This document shows, one piece after another, positions 32,411 through 40,007 of a DNA stretch of 45,393 nt. Position 1 is the first letter of the stretch; each line of letters opens with the position of its first letter. Under the pieces are notes generated by a model. It was not told where the DNA came from. It saw nothing but the letters and a program-made list of their open reading frames with translations, and made no database searches. The position numbers and the translations under genes were made by a program. Location: contig JBAYMN010000006.1 in NCBI GenBank assembly GCA_041663585.1, forward strand, positions 1 to 45,393, in the 5' to 3' direction. This DNA comes from JALOBO01 sp023228225. GTDB taxonomy: Bacteria > Bacillota > Clostridia > Christensenellales > UBA1242.

Positions 32411-33205
32411 ATGGAAGAAAAAAATTATGAGGGCACACCCGTTAGTACAGCGGATACTGAGCCTTTGGAACAACCACAAAGTATAGATACGCATACCGCA
32501 GATGCGGAAGAAAGTAAAGGCGGACAATCTATATTAGAGGGCTCCGAAATAGGGAAATTTAAAAGCGTGCAAGATTTATTGAATGCTTATAACAACCTTC
32601 AATCTGAATTTACACGCAAGTGTCAAAAACTCAGTGAATTGCAAAAATCTGTTTGCACAAGTACTGAAAATGTAGCCAATGTTGCTAATTTCGGTTTAGT
32701 TAATAATAATGAAAATGCTAATAACGATGGGATTTTAAAGCCTCAGTCTAATAGCATAATTGAAACCGATATTGTAGCAAAAACAAGTGAAGTACCGCAA
32801 ATGAAATATGCCACTGAGGATTGGCAAGAAATTGTAGATGATTTTATAATAAAAAACCCCGAAGCAAAAAATTATGCAAAAGACATTTCCACACTAATAC
32901 TTAAAGATAAAATAGTAGCGGAAAGTTCTAATCCCTTAGAATTAGCGTGGGCAAAAGTGCTTAGTATGCATTATAAAGAGCCGTCGGCGATTTGTAACGA
33001 TGAAGAGTTTGTAAATAAATACATACTTACAAACGAAAATATAAGGCAAAAGGTTTTAATGGATTATCTACAACAAGTTTCAGAGCAGAAGTCCCCGCCT
33101 CTAATTGTTAAATCTTTGGGTTCAGGTTTGATACAATCAAAAACTAACAAGCCAAAAAACTTTAAAGAAGCAGCATATCTGGCGGAAGCAATGCTCAAAA
33201 GTTAA
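32411..33205 (+). CDS. Probable capsid scaffold protein
   Basis: 264 residues, acidic, mostly helical and disordered. KFKSVQDLLNAYNNLQSEF followed by TRKCQKLSELQKS matches a pattern common in scaffolds of short-tailed phages (GKFKSVEALLxAYxxLExEFT). The middle is Asn- and Thr-rich; the C-terminal third is helical. Its position between portal and major capsid supports the role. AGGAG precedes ATG 32411. Confidence 0.72.
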   Translation: MEEKNYEGTPVSTADTEPLEQPQSIDTHTADAEESKGGQSILEGSEIGKFKSVQDLLNAYNNLQSEFTRKCQKLSELQKSVCTSTENVANVANFGLVNNNENANNDGILKPQSNSIIETDIVAKTSEVPQMKYATEDWQEIVDDFIIKNPEAKNYAKDISTLILKDKIVAESSNPLELAWAKVLSMHYKEPSAICNDEEFVNKYILTNENIRQKVLMDYLQQVSEQKSPPLIVKSLGSGLIQSKTNKPKNFKEAAYLAEAMLKS

Positions 33206-33226
33206 AATATTATAATAGGAGAAAAT

Positions 33227-34408
33227 ATGGTAACATTAACAAACGCGGAAAACGCCTTAAAAACCGTATATCTAGGCGTGGTTAGCAATCAGTTAAATAC
33301 AAACATAAATCCACTGCTTGGCAAAATTAAACAAAGCACAGCAGATGTGTGGGGAAAAGAAGTAAGAAAACTTGCTCCATATGGCTTAAATGGTGGTATT
33401 GGTGCAGGAACAGAAGATGGCGATTTACCATCTGCCGCAGCAAATAATTATGTTCAGTTTGTATCATCGCTTAAAAACCTTTATGGTACAATAGAAATTT
33501 CTGACAAAGCGATACGAGCATCAGCAAATAATGCAGGTGCATTCGTTAATCTTTTGAATGCAGAAATGGAAGGGCTGGTTAAAGCAAGTAGTTTTAACTT
33601 TGGTCGTATGCTTTATGGCAATGGTTCAGGTATCATAGCAACAATTAGTGATTCAGATGATACCACTCAAACATTAACCGTAGATTCTGTACGCAATATT
33701 ATGGAAGGAATGGTTATAGATATTTATGCTGGTTCAAGTGCAGTTGCTGGACTTACAGGTGCCAGAATTACAACTATTGATCGTAAATTGAGTACCGTAA
33801 AAATCGACAAAACATTTACACTAGCAGAGGTTACAGGCACATTAACAATGTCGGTACAAAATTCACGCGGACTTGAATTAACAGGTCTTGGTGCAATATT
33901 TGATGAAGATGTAACAACGCTTTACGGAGTAGACCGTACAGTGCAAGCCTGGATGAATCCATATAGCGTGGATATGACAAGTGCTACTGAATTAAGTGAT
34001 ATATCAATACAAACTGCAATTGACTATCTTGATGAGGTTGCAGGAAGTACAGTAGACTTTATAGTATGTTCCGCAGGCGTAAAACGAGCATATCAAGAAT
34101 ACTTGAATACTTATAAACGCAATGTAGACATTATGAATCTTGAAGGTGGTTATAAAGCCCTTTCATATAGTGGAATTCCACTTGTATCTGATAGATTTGT
34201 GCCTTCTGGCACCTTATATCTATTAAATACCAAGGAATTCACTTTACATCAACTTTGTGATTGGAAATGGCTTGAAGGCGAAGATGGCAGAGTAATTAAA
34301 CAAAATGCAGGCAAGGCAACTTACACTGCAACGCTTGTAAAATACGCTGACTTAATTTGCGATAAACCAAGTGGTCAAGCAATGCTATATGATATTACAG
34401 AGGTTTAA
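33227..34408 (+). CDS. Major capsid protein
   Basis: 393 residues, HK97-fold type by pattern. N-terminal helix NAENALKTVYLGVVSNQLN, the E-loop and P-domain region around LKNLYGTIEISDKAIRAS, and a C-terminal part with VDFIVCSAGVKRAYQEYL and GIPLVSDRFVPSGTLYLLN. No N-terminal protease target is obvious, consistent with a separate scaffold. A strong AGGAGAAA precedes the ATG. A 13-bp hairpin follows the gene and may raise its relative expression. Confidence 0.85.
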   Translation: MVTLTNAENALKTVYLGVVSNQLNTNINPLLGKIKQSTADVWGKEVRKLAPYGLNGGIGAGTEDGDLPSAAANNYVQFVSSLKNLYGTIEISDKAIRASANNAGAFVNLLNAEMEGLVKASSFNFGRMLYGNGSGIIATISDSDDTTQTLTVDSVRNIMEGMVIDIYAGSSAVAGLTGARITTIDRKLSTVKIDKTFTLAEVTGTLTMSVQNSRGLELTGLGAIFDEDVTTLYGVDRTVQAWMNPYSVDMTSATELSDISIQTAIDYLDEVAGSTVDFIVCSAGVKRAYQEYLNTYKRNVDIMNLEGGYKALSYSGIPLVSDRFVPSGTLYLLNTKEFTLHQLCDWKWLEGEDGRVIKQNAGKATYTATLVKYADLICDKPSGQAMLYDITEV

Positions 34409-34429
34409 AATTTATATTGTGTAGGTTAT

Positions 34430-34459
34430 TATTGTTCGGGACAGTTGTCCCGAACAATA
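34430..34459 (+). promoter_or_regulatory. Hairpin after the capsid gene
   Basis: TATTGTTCGGGAC and GTCCCGAACAATA, perfect 13-bp arms, loop AGTT, with no T-run. It is the strongest structure inside the cassette and lies in its longest intergenic gap. It may be a partial terminator, a 3'-protecting hairpin or an RNase site that favours capsid mRNA. Confidence 0.6.
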
Positions 34460-34510
34460 TATTGTGTACTGCATTAATGAAATACACTACAAAGAGTATA
34501 TGGGAGAAAT

Positions 34511-34879
34511 ATGGGTTTAATACAAATTAATGATGATGTATTAGATATTGCATCACGCATAAAAGAAATTGATGAATGTTATTATATAATGTTTAACACT
34601 ACTAAACGGCGATTTGAAGTTCATAATTCTGGACAAGGCAACAATACGCTGGCCACCGTTATACCATATGATACGCTTGATGCACGTACAATTTGCTATT
34701 TACGCACGACACGGCGGGAACGAGCAAAAGAGTTAACAAAAGAAATTGAATTAACAAATGAACGCTTACAGCAAAATGCTTTGTCTTATGCAACCGCCGA
34801 AGCCGAAATTAAACTTAAAGATTATCTTAAATATGCAGATGATAAGCACGAAAATGTTGATTTCTCGGCGTTAAATTAA
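34511..34879 (+). CDS. Unknown virion-cassette protein, 122 residues
   Basis: The N-terminal part IKEIDECYYIMFNTTKRRFEVH resembles a small beta module common beside capsid genes in Bacillota phages. The C-terminal half (about 70-115) is helical and charged (RTTRRERAKELTKEIELTN). It may be a head-associated or connector protein. GGGAGAAAT precedes the ATG. Not a named family to me. Confidence 0.6.
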   Translation: MGLIQINDDVLDIASRIKEIDECYYIMFNTTKRRFEVHNSGQGNNTLATVIPYDTLDARTICYLRTTRRERAKELTKEIELTNERLQQNALSYATAEAEIKLKDYLKYADDKHENVDFSALN

Positions 34880-34897
34880 ATTTTAGGAGAAAAAATT

Positions 34898-35476
34898 ATG
34901 ACCACAAATAATATTATAGAACTTGCGGCTTCATATCTAGAATTAGAAGATATTAATGAGTACTTATTAAATCCTGAGGGCGAGCATACAACAAATACAT
35001 TAAAAATTTATTCAGCACTTGTTAAATGCGTAAGTTATGTTTACAGTCAAATTGCTACTGATTTATTACCATTAGTTTATAGCGAACAAATAGTATGCAC
35101 AGATAAACAATTTAATATAAGTAACCTAACTAAGCGCGTTATTGATATTATTAGCATAACAAATGAAAATGCTAAAATAAATTTTAAAGTATATCCAACC
35201 TATGTTGAATGTATGTTAAATGACCTTAGCACTACTAATATTACCGTTAAATATTGTTATCTACCAGATTTTCCGACTAACGCAACAGATGATTTATTAG
35301 ATTTTTGCGGTAAAATGACACCGCGCACTTTTGCATATGGAGTTGCCACAGAATACTGTATGATTACTGGTGCATATGATGAGGCTAATATTTGGGATAA
35401 GCGATTTAAAGACTGCGTATTAGCGATTTATCATAAAAAACGAGAAGTTAAAATTCCGCCTAGGAGGTGGTTATAG
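34898..35476 (+). CDS. Probable head-tail adaptor protein
   Basis: 192 residues, mixed helices and strands, with an N-terminal helical bundle (about 1-60), a beta-rich middle (about 68-125) and helices to the end at KREVKIPPRRWL. The size and order (capsid, small protein, adaptor, nozzle) match P22 gp4/T7 gp11-type adaptors. No direct motif was recognised. AGGAG precedes ATG 34898. Its stop shares a base with the next start. Confidence 0.5.
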   Translation: MTTNNIIELAASYLELEDINEYLLNPEGEHTTNTLKIYSALVKCVSYVYSQIATDLLPLVYSEQIVCTDKQFNISNLTKRVIDIISITNENAKINFKVYPTYVECMLNDLSTTNITVKYCYLPDFPTNATDDLLDFCGKMTPRTFAYGVATEYCMITGAYDEANIWDKRFKDCVLAIYHKKREVKIPPRRWL

Positions 35477-36984
35477 TGTTGTATACGAAGGTTTTAAATT
35501 TAAAAACTAACAGTCGCATAAAACTTGCTATAACAAATTTCGCCGGCGGAGTGGAAACTTCAATAGATCAAAATATTACTCCGTTTAAATACGCTAAGTG
35601 TTCTTACAATTTTAACCACACAAGCGGAGCATTAAAAGAAGCGCCTGGTTTTTCTGATTTAACAATACCAACAACATCTACTAGTAGCCTTCCTGTCCGA
35701 ACGATGATAATGCCCGGTTCAGTAAATATTGTAGCAGCGTGGATATATAGATTTGTTGATGACGCTGGGGACTATGAACGCATTCATTATTTAATAGTTT
35801 ACGCAAACGACAAGCATTTTTATTATACGCGCCTTTTTAGCATAAATCCGGAACTTGTGCAACTTCCTTATATAGCAGACTTTGATGAATGTCCTACCGT
35901 AGTAAATTTTCGCGTAGGTGGTATTGATTCATTAATTTTTACTTCTCCATCAAGCGGAATGCATATTTGGAAAGGTTGGATATATCCGTATTTGTTAGTT
36001 GGTGCGCCCGCACTAAGTTCTATGTGTGTTCATTACGAACGCATCTGGGGAACGCTTGCGGATTCTCAACGTAATACTGTTAAATTTAGTGATGACCTAA
36101 ATCCTGAAAATTGGACAGAATCGCTTAATGAGGGTGGTTTTATTCAAATGTTAGATGAGGCTGGTCCGTTAAATAAAGTAATCAGTTTTTTGGATTATGT
36201 TTATGTAATTAGAGACTTTGGTATTGCCAGAATTACCGCTTATGCCGAACAAACAGATTTTGCCGTAACGCAGTTATTTGTTACAAGCGGAAAAATATTT
36301 GATAAAACTGCTTGCGTGTGTGGCGACAGAATAATGTTTTTTGCACAGGACGGACTTTATTCATTTAATGGACTTACGACTAAAAAAATAAATACCGGAT
36401 TGGAAAATTTTTTTATAAGTACAAAAAATGAAAAATCATTTGGCGCTTACCATAATGGCAAATATTATCTTGCATGCTATCTTGAATACGGCGACGGAAA
36501 AGTGATTGGTTGCGAACAAACAAGTGGCTATTACAACAATTCGCTTATTGAATTTGATATTGATGAAAATACATATACAATAATTAGAGGTATAGACATT
36601 TTTACAATGTGTTCAATTCAAGATGACAGTGCCAGTAGGCTTGCAGTGTGTTTTAGAGATCAATATGCAACAAGGCTTGGACAACTTGATGACTCAGGTA
36701 CATTCTTCGGAACAGATACGGTTAAACGCTGGATTTCTCCGTTTTCAGATTTAGGATACCCCGAACACATAAAAATTGTGAGAGAAATTCATATTTTGGC
36801 TAAAACTGATTGCAGTATAACAATTACAACCGATACTGATGCCAAGACATTCAATGTAATAGGTAAAAATTCCGTTACCAAAATACGAACCAATATTAAA
36901 GGAAGTTTATTTAAAATAGAATTTGAATGTACTGGTTCACTTGCTTACATATCTAACGCACATATAATTATGGATATTAAATAA
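35476..36984 (+). CDS. Nozzle/tail-tube-like beta-propeller protein
   Basis: 502 residues. Starts MLYTKVLNLKTNSRIKLAIT with INxFAGGVETSID-like text, then KCSYNFNHTSGALKEAPGF, VHYERIWGTLADSQRNTVKF, SDDLNPENWTE, DYVYVIRDFGIARI and IMFFAQDGLYSFNG. This repeating beta pattern is typical of P22 gp10/T7 gp12-like nozzles at the end of short tails. The frame opens at GTG 35467, but AGGAGG at 35462-35467 places the start at GTG 35476. It supports short-tailed (podovirus-like) structure. Medium confidence. Confidence 0.7.
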   Translation: MLYTKVLNLKTNSRIKLAITNFAGGVETSIDQNITPFKYAKCSYNFNHTSGALKEAPGFSDLTIPTTSTSSLPVRTMIMPGSVNIVAAWIYRFVDDAGDYERIHYLIVYANDKHFYYTRLFSINPELVQLPYIADFDECPTVVNFRVGGIDSLIFTSPSSGMHIWKGWIYPYLLVGAPALSSMCVHYERIWGTLADSQRNTVKFSDDLNPENWTESLNEGGFIQMLDEAGPLNKVISFLDYVYVIRDFGIARITAYAEQTDFAVTQLFVTSGKIFDKTACVCGDRIMFFAQDGLYSFNGLTTKKINTGLENFFISTKNEKSFGAYHNGKYYLACYLEYGDGKVIGCEQTSGYYNNSLIEFDIDENTYTIIRGIDIFTMCSIQDDSASRLAVCFRDQYATRLGQLDDSGTFFGTDTVKRWISPFSDLGYPEHIKIVREIHILAKTDCSITITTDTDAKTFNVIGKNSVTKIRTNIKGSLFKIEFECTGSLAYISNAHIIMDIK

Positions 36985-36995
36985 GGAGGTGGCTA

Positions 36996-38306
36996 ATGGA
37001 TAGTGTAAATTCTGGTAGCGATTATGGTAAATTAGCGTATCTAAGAACTGAGGATTTGAGTCGCCAATTATCATATTATGGTAGCAAAATTAGAGCCACC
37101 GATGAATTGTTGACTAAAAGACAAACTTGTATTAAATTTGGTGGTTATGTAGATAAGCAGTTTTCTTATTCCGACCCATTTAGCACGCCTGAATATTCAT
37201 TTATTTCCGCAAGCGCAGGCTACGCTGAAATACATGTAAGTATTTGCATTTATTCGGGAGGTACAGGACATATTGCTGTTATTCCATGTTTTAACAATAT
37301 AGAATATGAACGACGACTTTACAAAACGACTTCCGTATCGCAGGATTTAAATACAAGCGTACTTGTGCCAGTGGTTGCGGGCGTTAATAAGATAAAAATT
37401 AAAACCATATATGGTTATATTACTATTCAACAAAATATTGCATCTTATGATATTTGCGTATGTGGCTATGACTTGTTTGCTATTTCTGACTGCTTTAAAT
37501 TTGCAGTTTGTAGTAATGGTATAAAATTTGGTGCAACTTGGATTACACATAAGGCGATTAATTCGTATTTATCACCAGTTGAAAGTTTTTATTTACCTGC
37601 TTATGCTACAAGACTTATTGATAATGTTATTGATGTGGTGCCGAAATATTTTCCAATTTATGATTCTAGTACGGATACTTTTTCTACTTCTACAATGTTT
37701 GTAACATATATCACAAACATCGGATTTGCCTCATTTTTCTCATATGATGGCACAACGCAGGGATCAACTAACTCAGCAGTATCAGGGGCTAAAATAGGCG
37801 CATTCGAAGGAACTTATAATATAAACAGAAATGCGGTTATAGTGTATGTTTCAAGTACAGCCGAGCATGTTTATTACAGACATTTTTCTATGACTTCATT
37901 TGGAGAAATACAAACCCTTGATATACCTTACGAAGATTATATTAAAGTGACCAGTGTGCGTGAACCAACCGATAAGGTCGCGTTTATATTTACTAATTCT
38001 GATTTGCAAAATAAACTTGTAATATCTTGCACTATTCCAAGAACGGGTTATGACTTTACAATACCTTCAAACTATACCGATATAGGATACGGTTCGCGAG
38101 TAAATGCACGGTTTACAAGCGCAACCAATATAGAGGTAATTATGGCAACAGAAGATGGTGTGCTACAAAAAAATATTGATATCTCAGGAACAAGTCCCGT
38201 GATTACAAGTACCGAAAATTTAGGATTTTATGATGCAATTATAAAATGCACAGAAGGCAACTTTTACGTAATTAATAGGGCGGTTACTTATGTCGCAAAT
38301 ACTTAA
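36996..38306 (+). CDS. Beta-rich virion-cassette protein, unknown
   Basis: 436 residues with no signal peptide or membrane segment. A short N-terminal helix (LAYLRTEDLSRQLSYYG) is followed by a long beta-rich region with many Ser, Thr, Tyr and Ile and regular strand spacing, e.g. YAEIHVSICIYSGGTGHIAV. It may be a tail fibre, receptor-binding protein or further propeller. No enzymatic motif. AAGGAGGTGG precedes the ATG. Its last 17 bases overlap the open frame of the next gene but not that gene's likely start. Confidence 0.62.
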   Translation: MDSVNSGSDYGKLAYLRTEDLSRQLSYYGSKIRATDELLTKRQTCIKFGGYVDKQFSYSDPFSTPEYSFISASAGYAEIHVSICIYSGGTGHIAVIPCFNNIEYERRLYKTTSVSQDLNTSVLVPVVAGVNKIKIKTIYGYITIQQNIASYDICVCGYDLFAISDCFKFAVCSNGIKFGATWITHKAINSYLSPVESFYLPAYATRLIDNVIDVVPKYFPIYDSSTDTFSTSTMFVTYITNIGFASFFSYDGTTQGSTNSAVSGAKIGAFEGTYNINRNAVIVYVSSTAEHVYYRHFSMTSFGEIQTLDIPYEDYIKVTSVREPTDKVAFIFTNSDLQNKLVISCTIPRTGYDFTIPSNYTDIGYGSRVNARFTSATNIEVIMATEDGVLQKNIDISGTSPVITSTENLGFYDAIIKCTEGNFYVINRAVTYVANT

Positions 38307-38376
38307 TAAAAAAGAAATACGCTATTTCGTAGCAAGCGAAAAGCACAAAGATTATTATAAAACCGGAGGTAATATA

Positions 38377-39378
38377 ATGTACCAATTTAAAATTTCACCC
38401 GAAATAATCAAAATTGAAGATGACGAAGATGAAAAAGTAATAACCAGTAGTAGCACGGGTACTACTGAAAAAGCACCAACTACCGTTGATGAACTTATTA
38501 ATTCATTTAGTACTATTGATTCTTCATACGGTTCACTGTCTAAAATAACAAGCGGTAATTCAAATGACATAGCCACTACGCTAGGTTTAGAAAAAATGAG
38601 TTATACAGAACCAACAGAAGAAGAAATTACTCAGCAAGCAGAAAACTCGCTTTCAGATTATAAACAAAATTCAGTATCAAATATTGAAGAAGAAACAGAA
38701 ACGGAAAAAGAAAATTTACTTAACAGTAAAGCAGGCTTAATAAGTTCCGCTGATGAAGAAAAAACTGAAACCGCTTCTGTATATGCAAAGGCAAAAGACA
38801 GCACTGAAAAAGATGCGTTAAAACGCGGGCTAGCCCGTTCATCAATTGTTATCAATCAACTAGCGGCTTTCACAAATAATGAAATTAATGAGTATCAAAA
38901 AATTAGTGATGAATTAAGCAGTGCGTTAAAAAATATTGAAAATAGCATAGCGAATTTAGAAATAAAGAAACAAAATTCTTTAAACAATTTCAATATTACA
39001 TATGCGATAAAATTAAGTGAAAAAATAGCCAATTTAGAAGCAGAACAAGAAGAAAAAGAGGCCGAAGTTATCAAGTATAATAATGAAATAGCCGAAAAAG
39101 AAGCGGAATATGCTCAAAAGATTAGTGAATCGGAAAGAAATAGTTATCAAGAGGAGTGGGAACGCCAATTGGCACTTGCAGAATACCAAAACAAATATGG
39201 CAGTCTACCTTCGGCTGATGCGATTGCAGCCGAAAAATATAATCTTGCATTAACATATTTTAATAATCTACCAAAGGATCAAGCCTTGGCGGAATTAGAA
39301 TCTAATCAACTTTTAAAAGAACAACTCGGCAAATATTATTTTGAACTTTTTAATTTGCTAGGCGAAAGGAGTGAATAA
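38377..39378 (+). CDS. Coiled-coil virion-cassette protein, unknown
   Basis: 333 residues, strongly acidic. After a short N-terminal part (MYQFKISPEIIKIEDDEDE) there is a Ser/Thr linker and long coiled coil (about 90-290) with KDALKRGLARSSIVINQL and KLSEKIANLEAEQEEKE. Ends with a helical tail. This could be an internal virion, ejection or tail-associated protein, but no tape-measure-like length is present. The frame opens at 38290, yet GGAGG sits only before ATG 38377. Immediately followed by the holin-like genes. Confidence 0.6.
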   Translation: MYQFKISPEIIKIEDDEDEKVITSSSTGTTEKAPTTVDELINSFSTIDSSYGSLSKITSGNSNDIATTLGLEKMSYTEPTEEEITQQAENSLSDYKQNSVSNIEEETETEKENLLNSKAGLISSADEEKTETASVYAKAKDSTEKDALKRGLARSSIVINQLAAFTNNEINEYQKISDELSSALKNIENSIANLEIKKQNSLNNFNITYAIKLSEKIANLEAEQEEKEAEVIKYNNEIAEKEAEYAQKISESERNSYQEEWERQLALAEYQNKYGSLPSADAIAAEKYNLALTYFNNLPKDQALAELESNQLLKEQLGKYYFELFNLLGERSE

Positions 39379-39603
39379 ATGTGGGAAAAAGCATTAGATC
39401 TTGCAATTAATAACGGTATTTGGGCGGTGCTATTTTTATGTTTACTTGTGTATCAACTAAAAGACAGCAAAACACGCGAAAAAAAGTATCAAGAAACAAT
39501 ACAGCAATTAAACAAAAGTTTATGTGTAGTATATGATATTAAAGAAGATGTTGGTTTAATCAAATCTTCTATCTTTGAAAAGAGAGGTGAATTAAGTGCT
39601 TAA
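39379..39603 (+). CDS. BhlA/UviB-type holin-like protein
   Basis: 74 residues. MWEKALDLAINNGIWAVLFL is the typical N-terminus of BhlA/UviB: a short helix then one membrane segment (about 12-27), then a charged coiled coil (KTREKKYQETIQQLNKSL). The family is linked to phage holins and bacteriocin release. AGGAG precedes the ATG; the gene is adjacent to the coiled-coil gene and overlaps the next start by 8 nt. The only gene of lysis type with its partner; no endolysin is seen. Confidence 0.72.
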   Translation: MWEKALDLAINNGIWAVLFLCLLVYQLKDSKTREKKYQETIQQLNKSLCVVYDIKEDVGLIKSSIFEKRGELSA

Positions 39604-39871
39604 TTTTAAAGAAAAATTTAAAAGTTATGGCTTTATAATGGCTGTAACTGGTGCTATAATAATTTTTTTACAAAGTCTAGGCAGTGCATTTGGTTTTGAA
39701 TTTGATGAAGCAAATATAACTTATATTGTAGATGCACTTTGCGGAGTGCTAATTGTGCTTGGTATAGTTGTTAAATCAGGTTCAAGTGGTACTAATATAG
39801 AATCAGAACCAACAGAAAACTTAGATAAAGAAAAAGAAACCGAAGATAAAACAGAAAACTCTGATGAGTAA
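39596..39871 (+). CDS. Phage holin-like membrane protein
   Basis: 91 residues. Two membrane segments (about 11-31 and 45-60) flanking SLGSAFGFEFDEANI, and a highly acidic C-terminal tail of about 25 residues (EKETEDKTENSDE). This pattern resembles the phi LC3-type holins of Gram-positive phages. GTG start after AGAGGTGA. Last gene of the cassette, followed by a terminator. Confidence 0.68.
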   Translation: MLNFKEKFKSYGFIMAVTGAIIIFLQSLGSAFGFEFDEANITYIVDALCGVLIVLGIVVKSGSSGTNIESEPTENLDKEKETEDKTENSDE

Positions 39872-39887
39872 TTCAACAAAATAAATT

Positions 39888-39923
39888 AAAAAGCAGGTTG
39901 CAAAAATTGCACCCTGCTTTTTT
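39888..39923 (+). terminator. Terminator closing the virion cassette
   Basis: AAAAAGCAGG (39888-39897) with CCTGCTTTTT (39913-39922) and a T-run. No other intrinsic terminator is visible from 28263 to this point except the capsid hairpin. Confidence 0.85.
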
Positions 39924-40007
39924 AGTATTATTATTCTTATGCTTGCCTAAAATTATTAATTGATGTAAATTGTATTATATGTTTATTTATAAAAGTGGAG
40001 ATATAAA

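Noticed and set aside
28144..40007. Flanking direct repeats (attL/attR) around the virion cassette
   Set aside because: By eye I found no shared direct repeat of useful length between 28144-28262 and 39872-40007, and no tRNA at either edge. A computed search could still find one.
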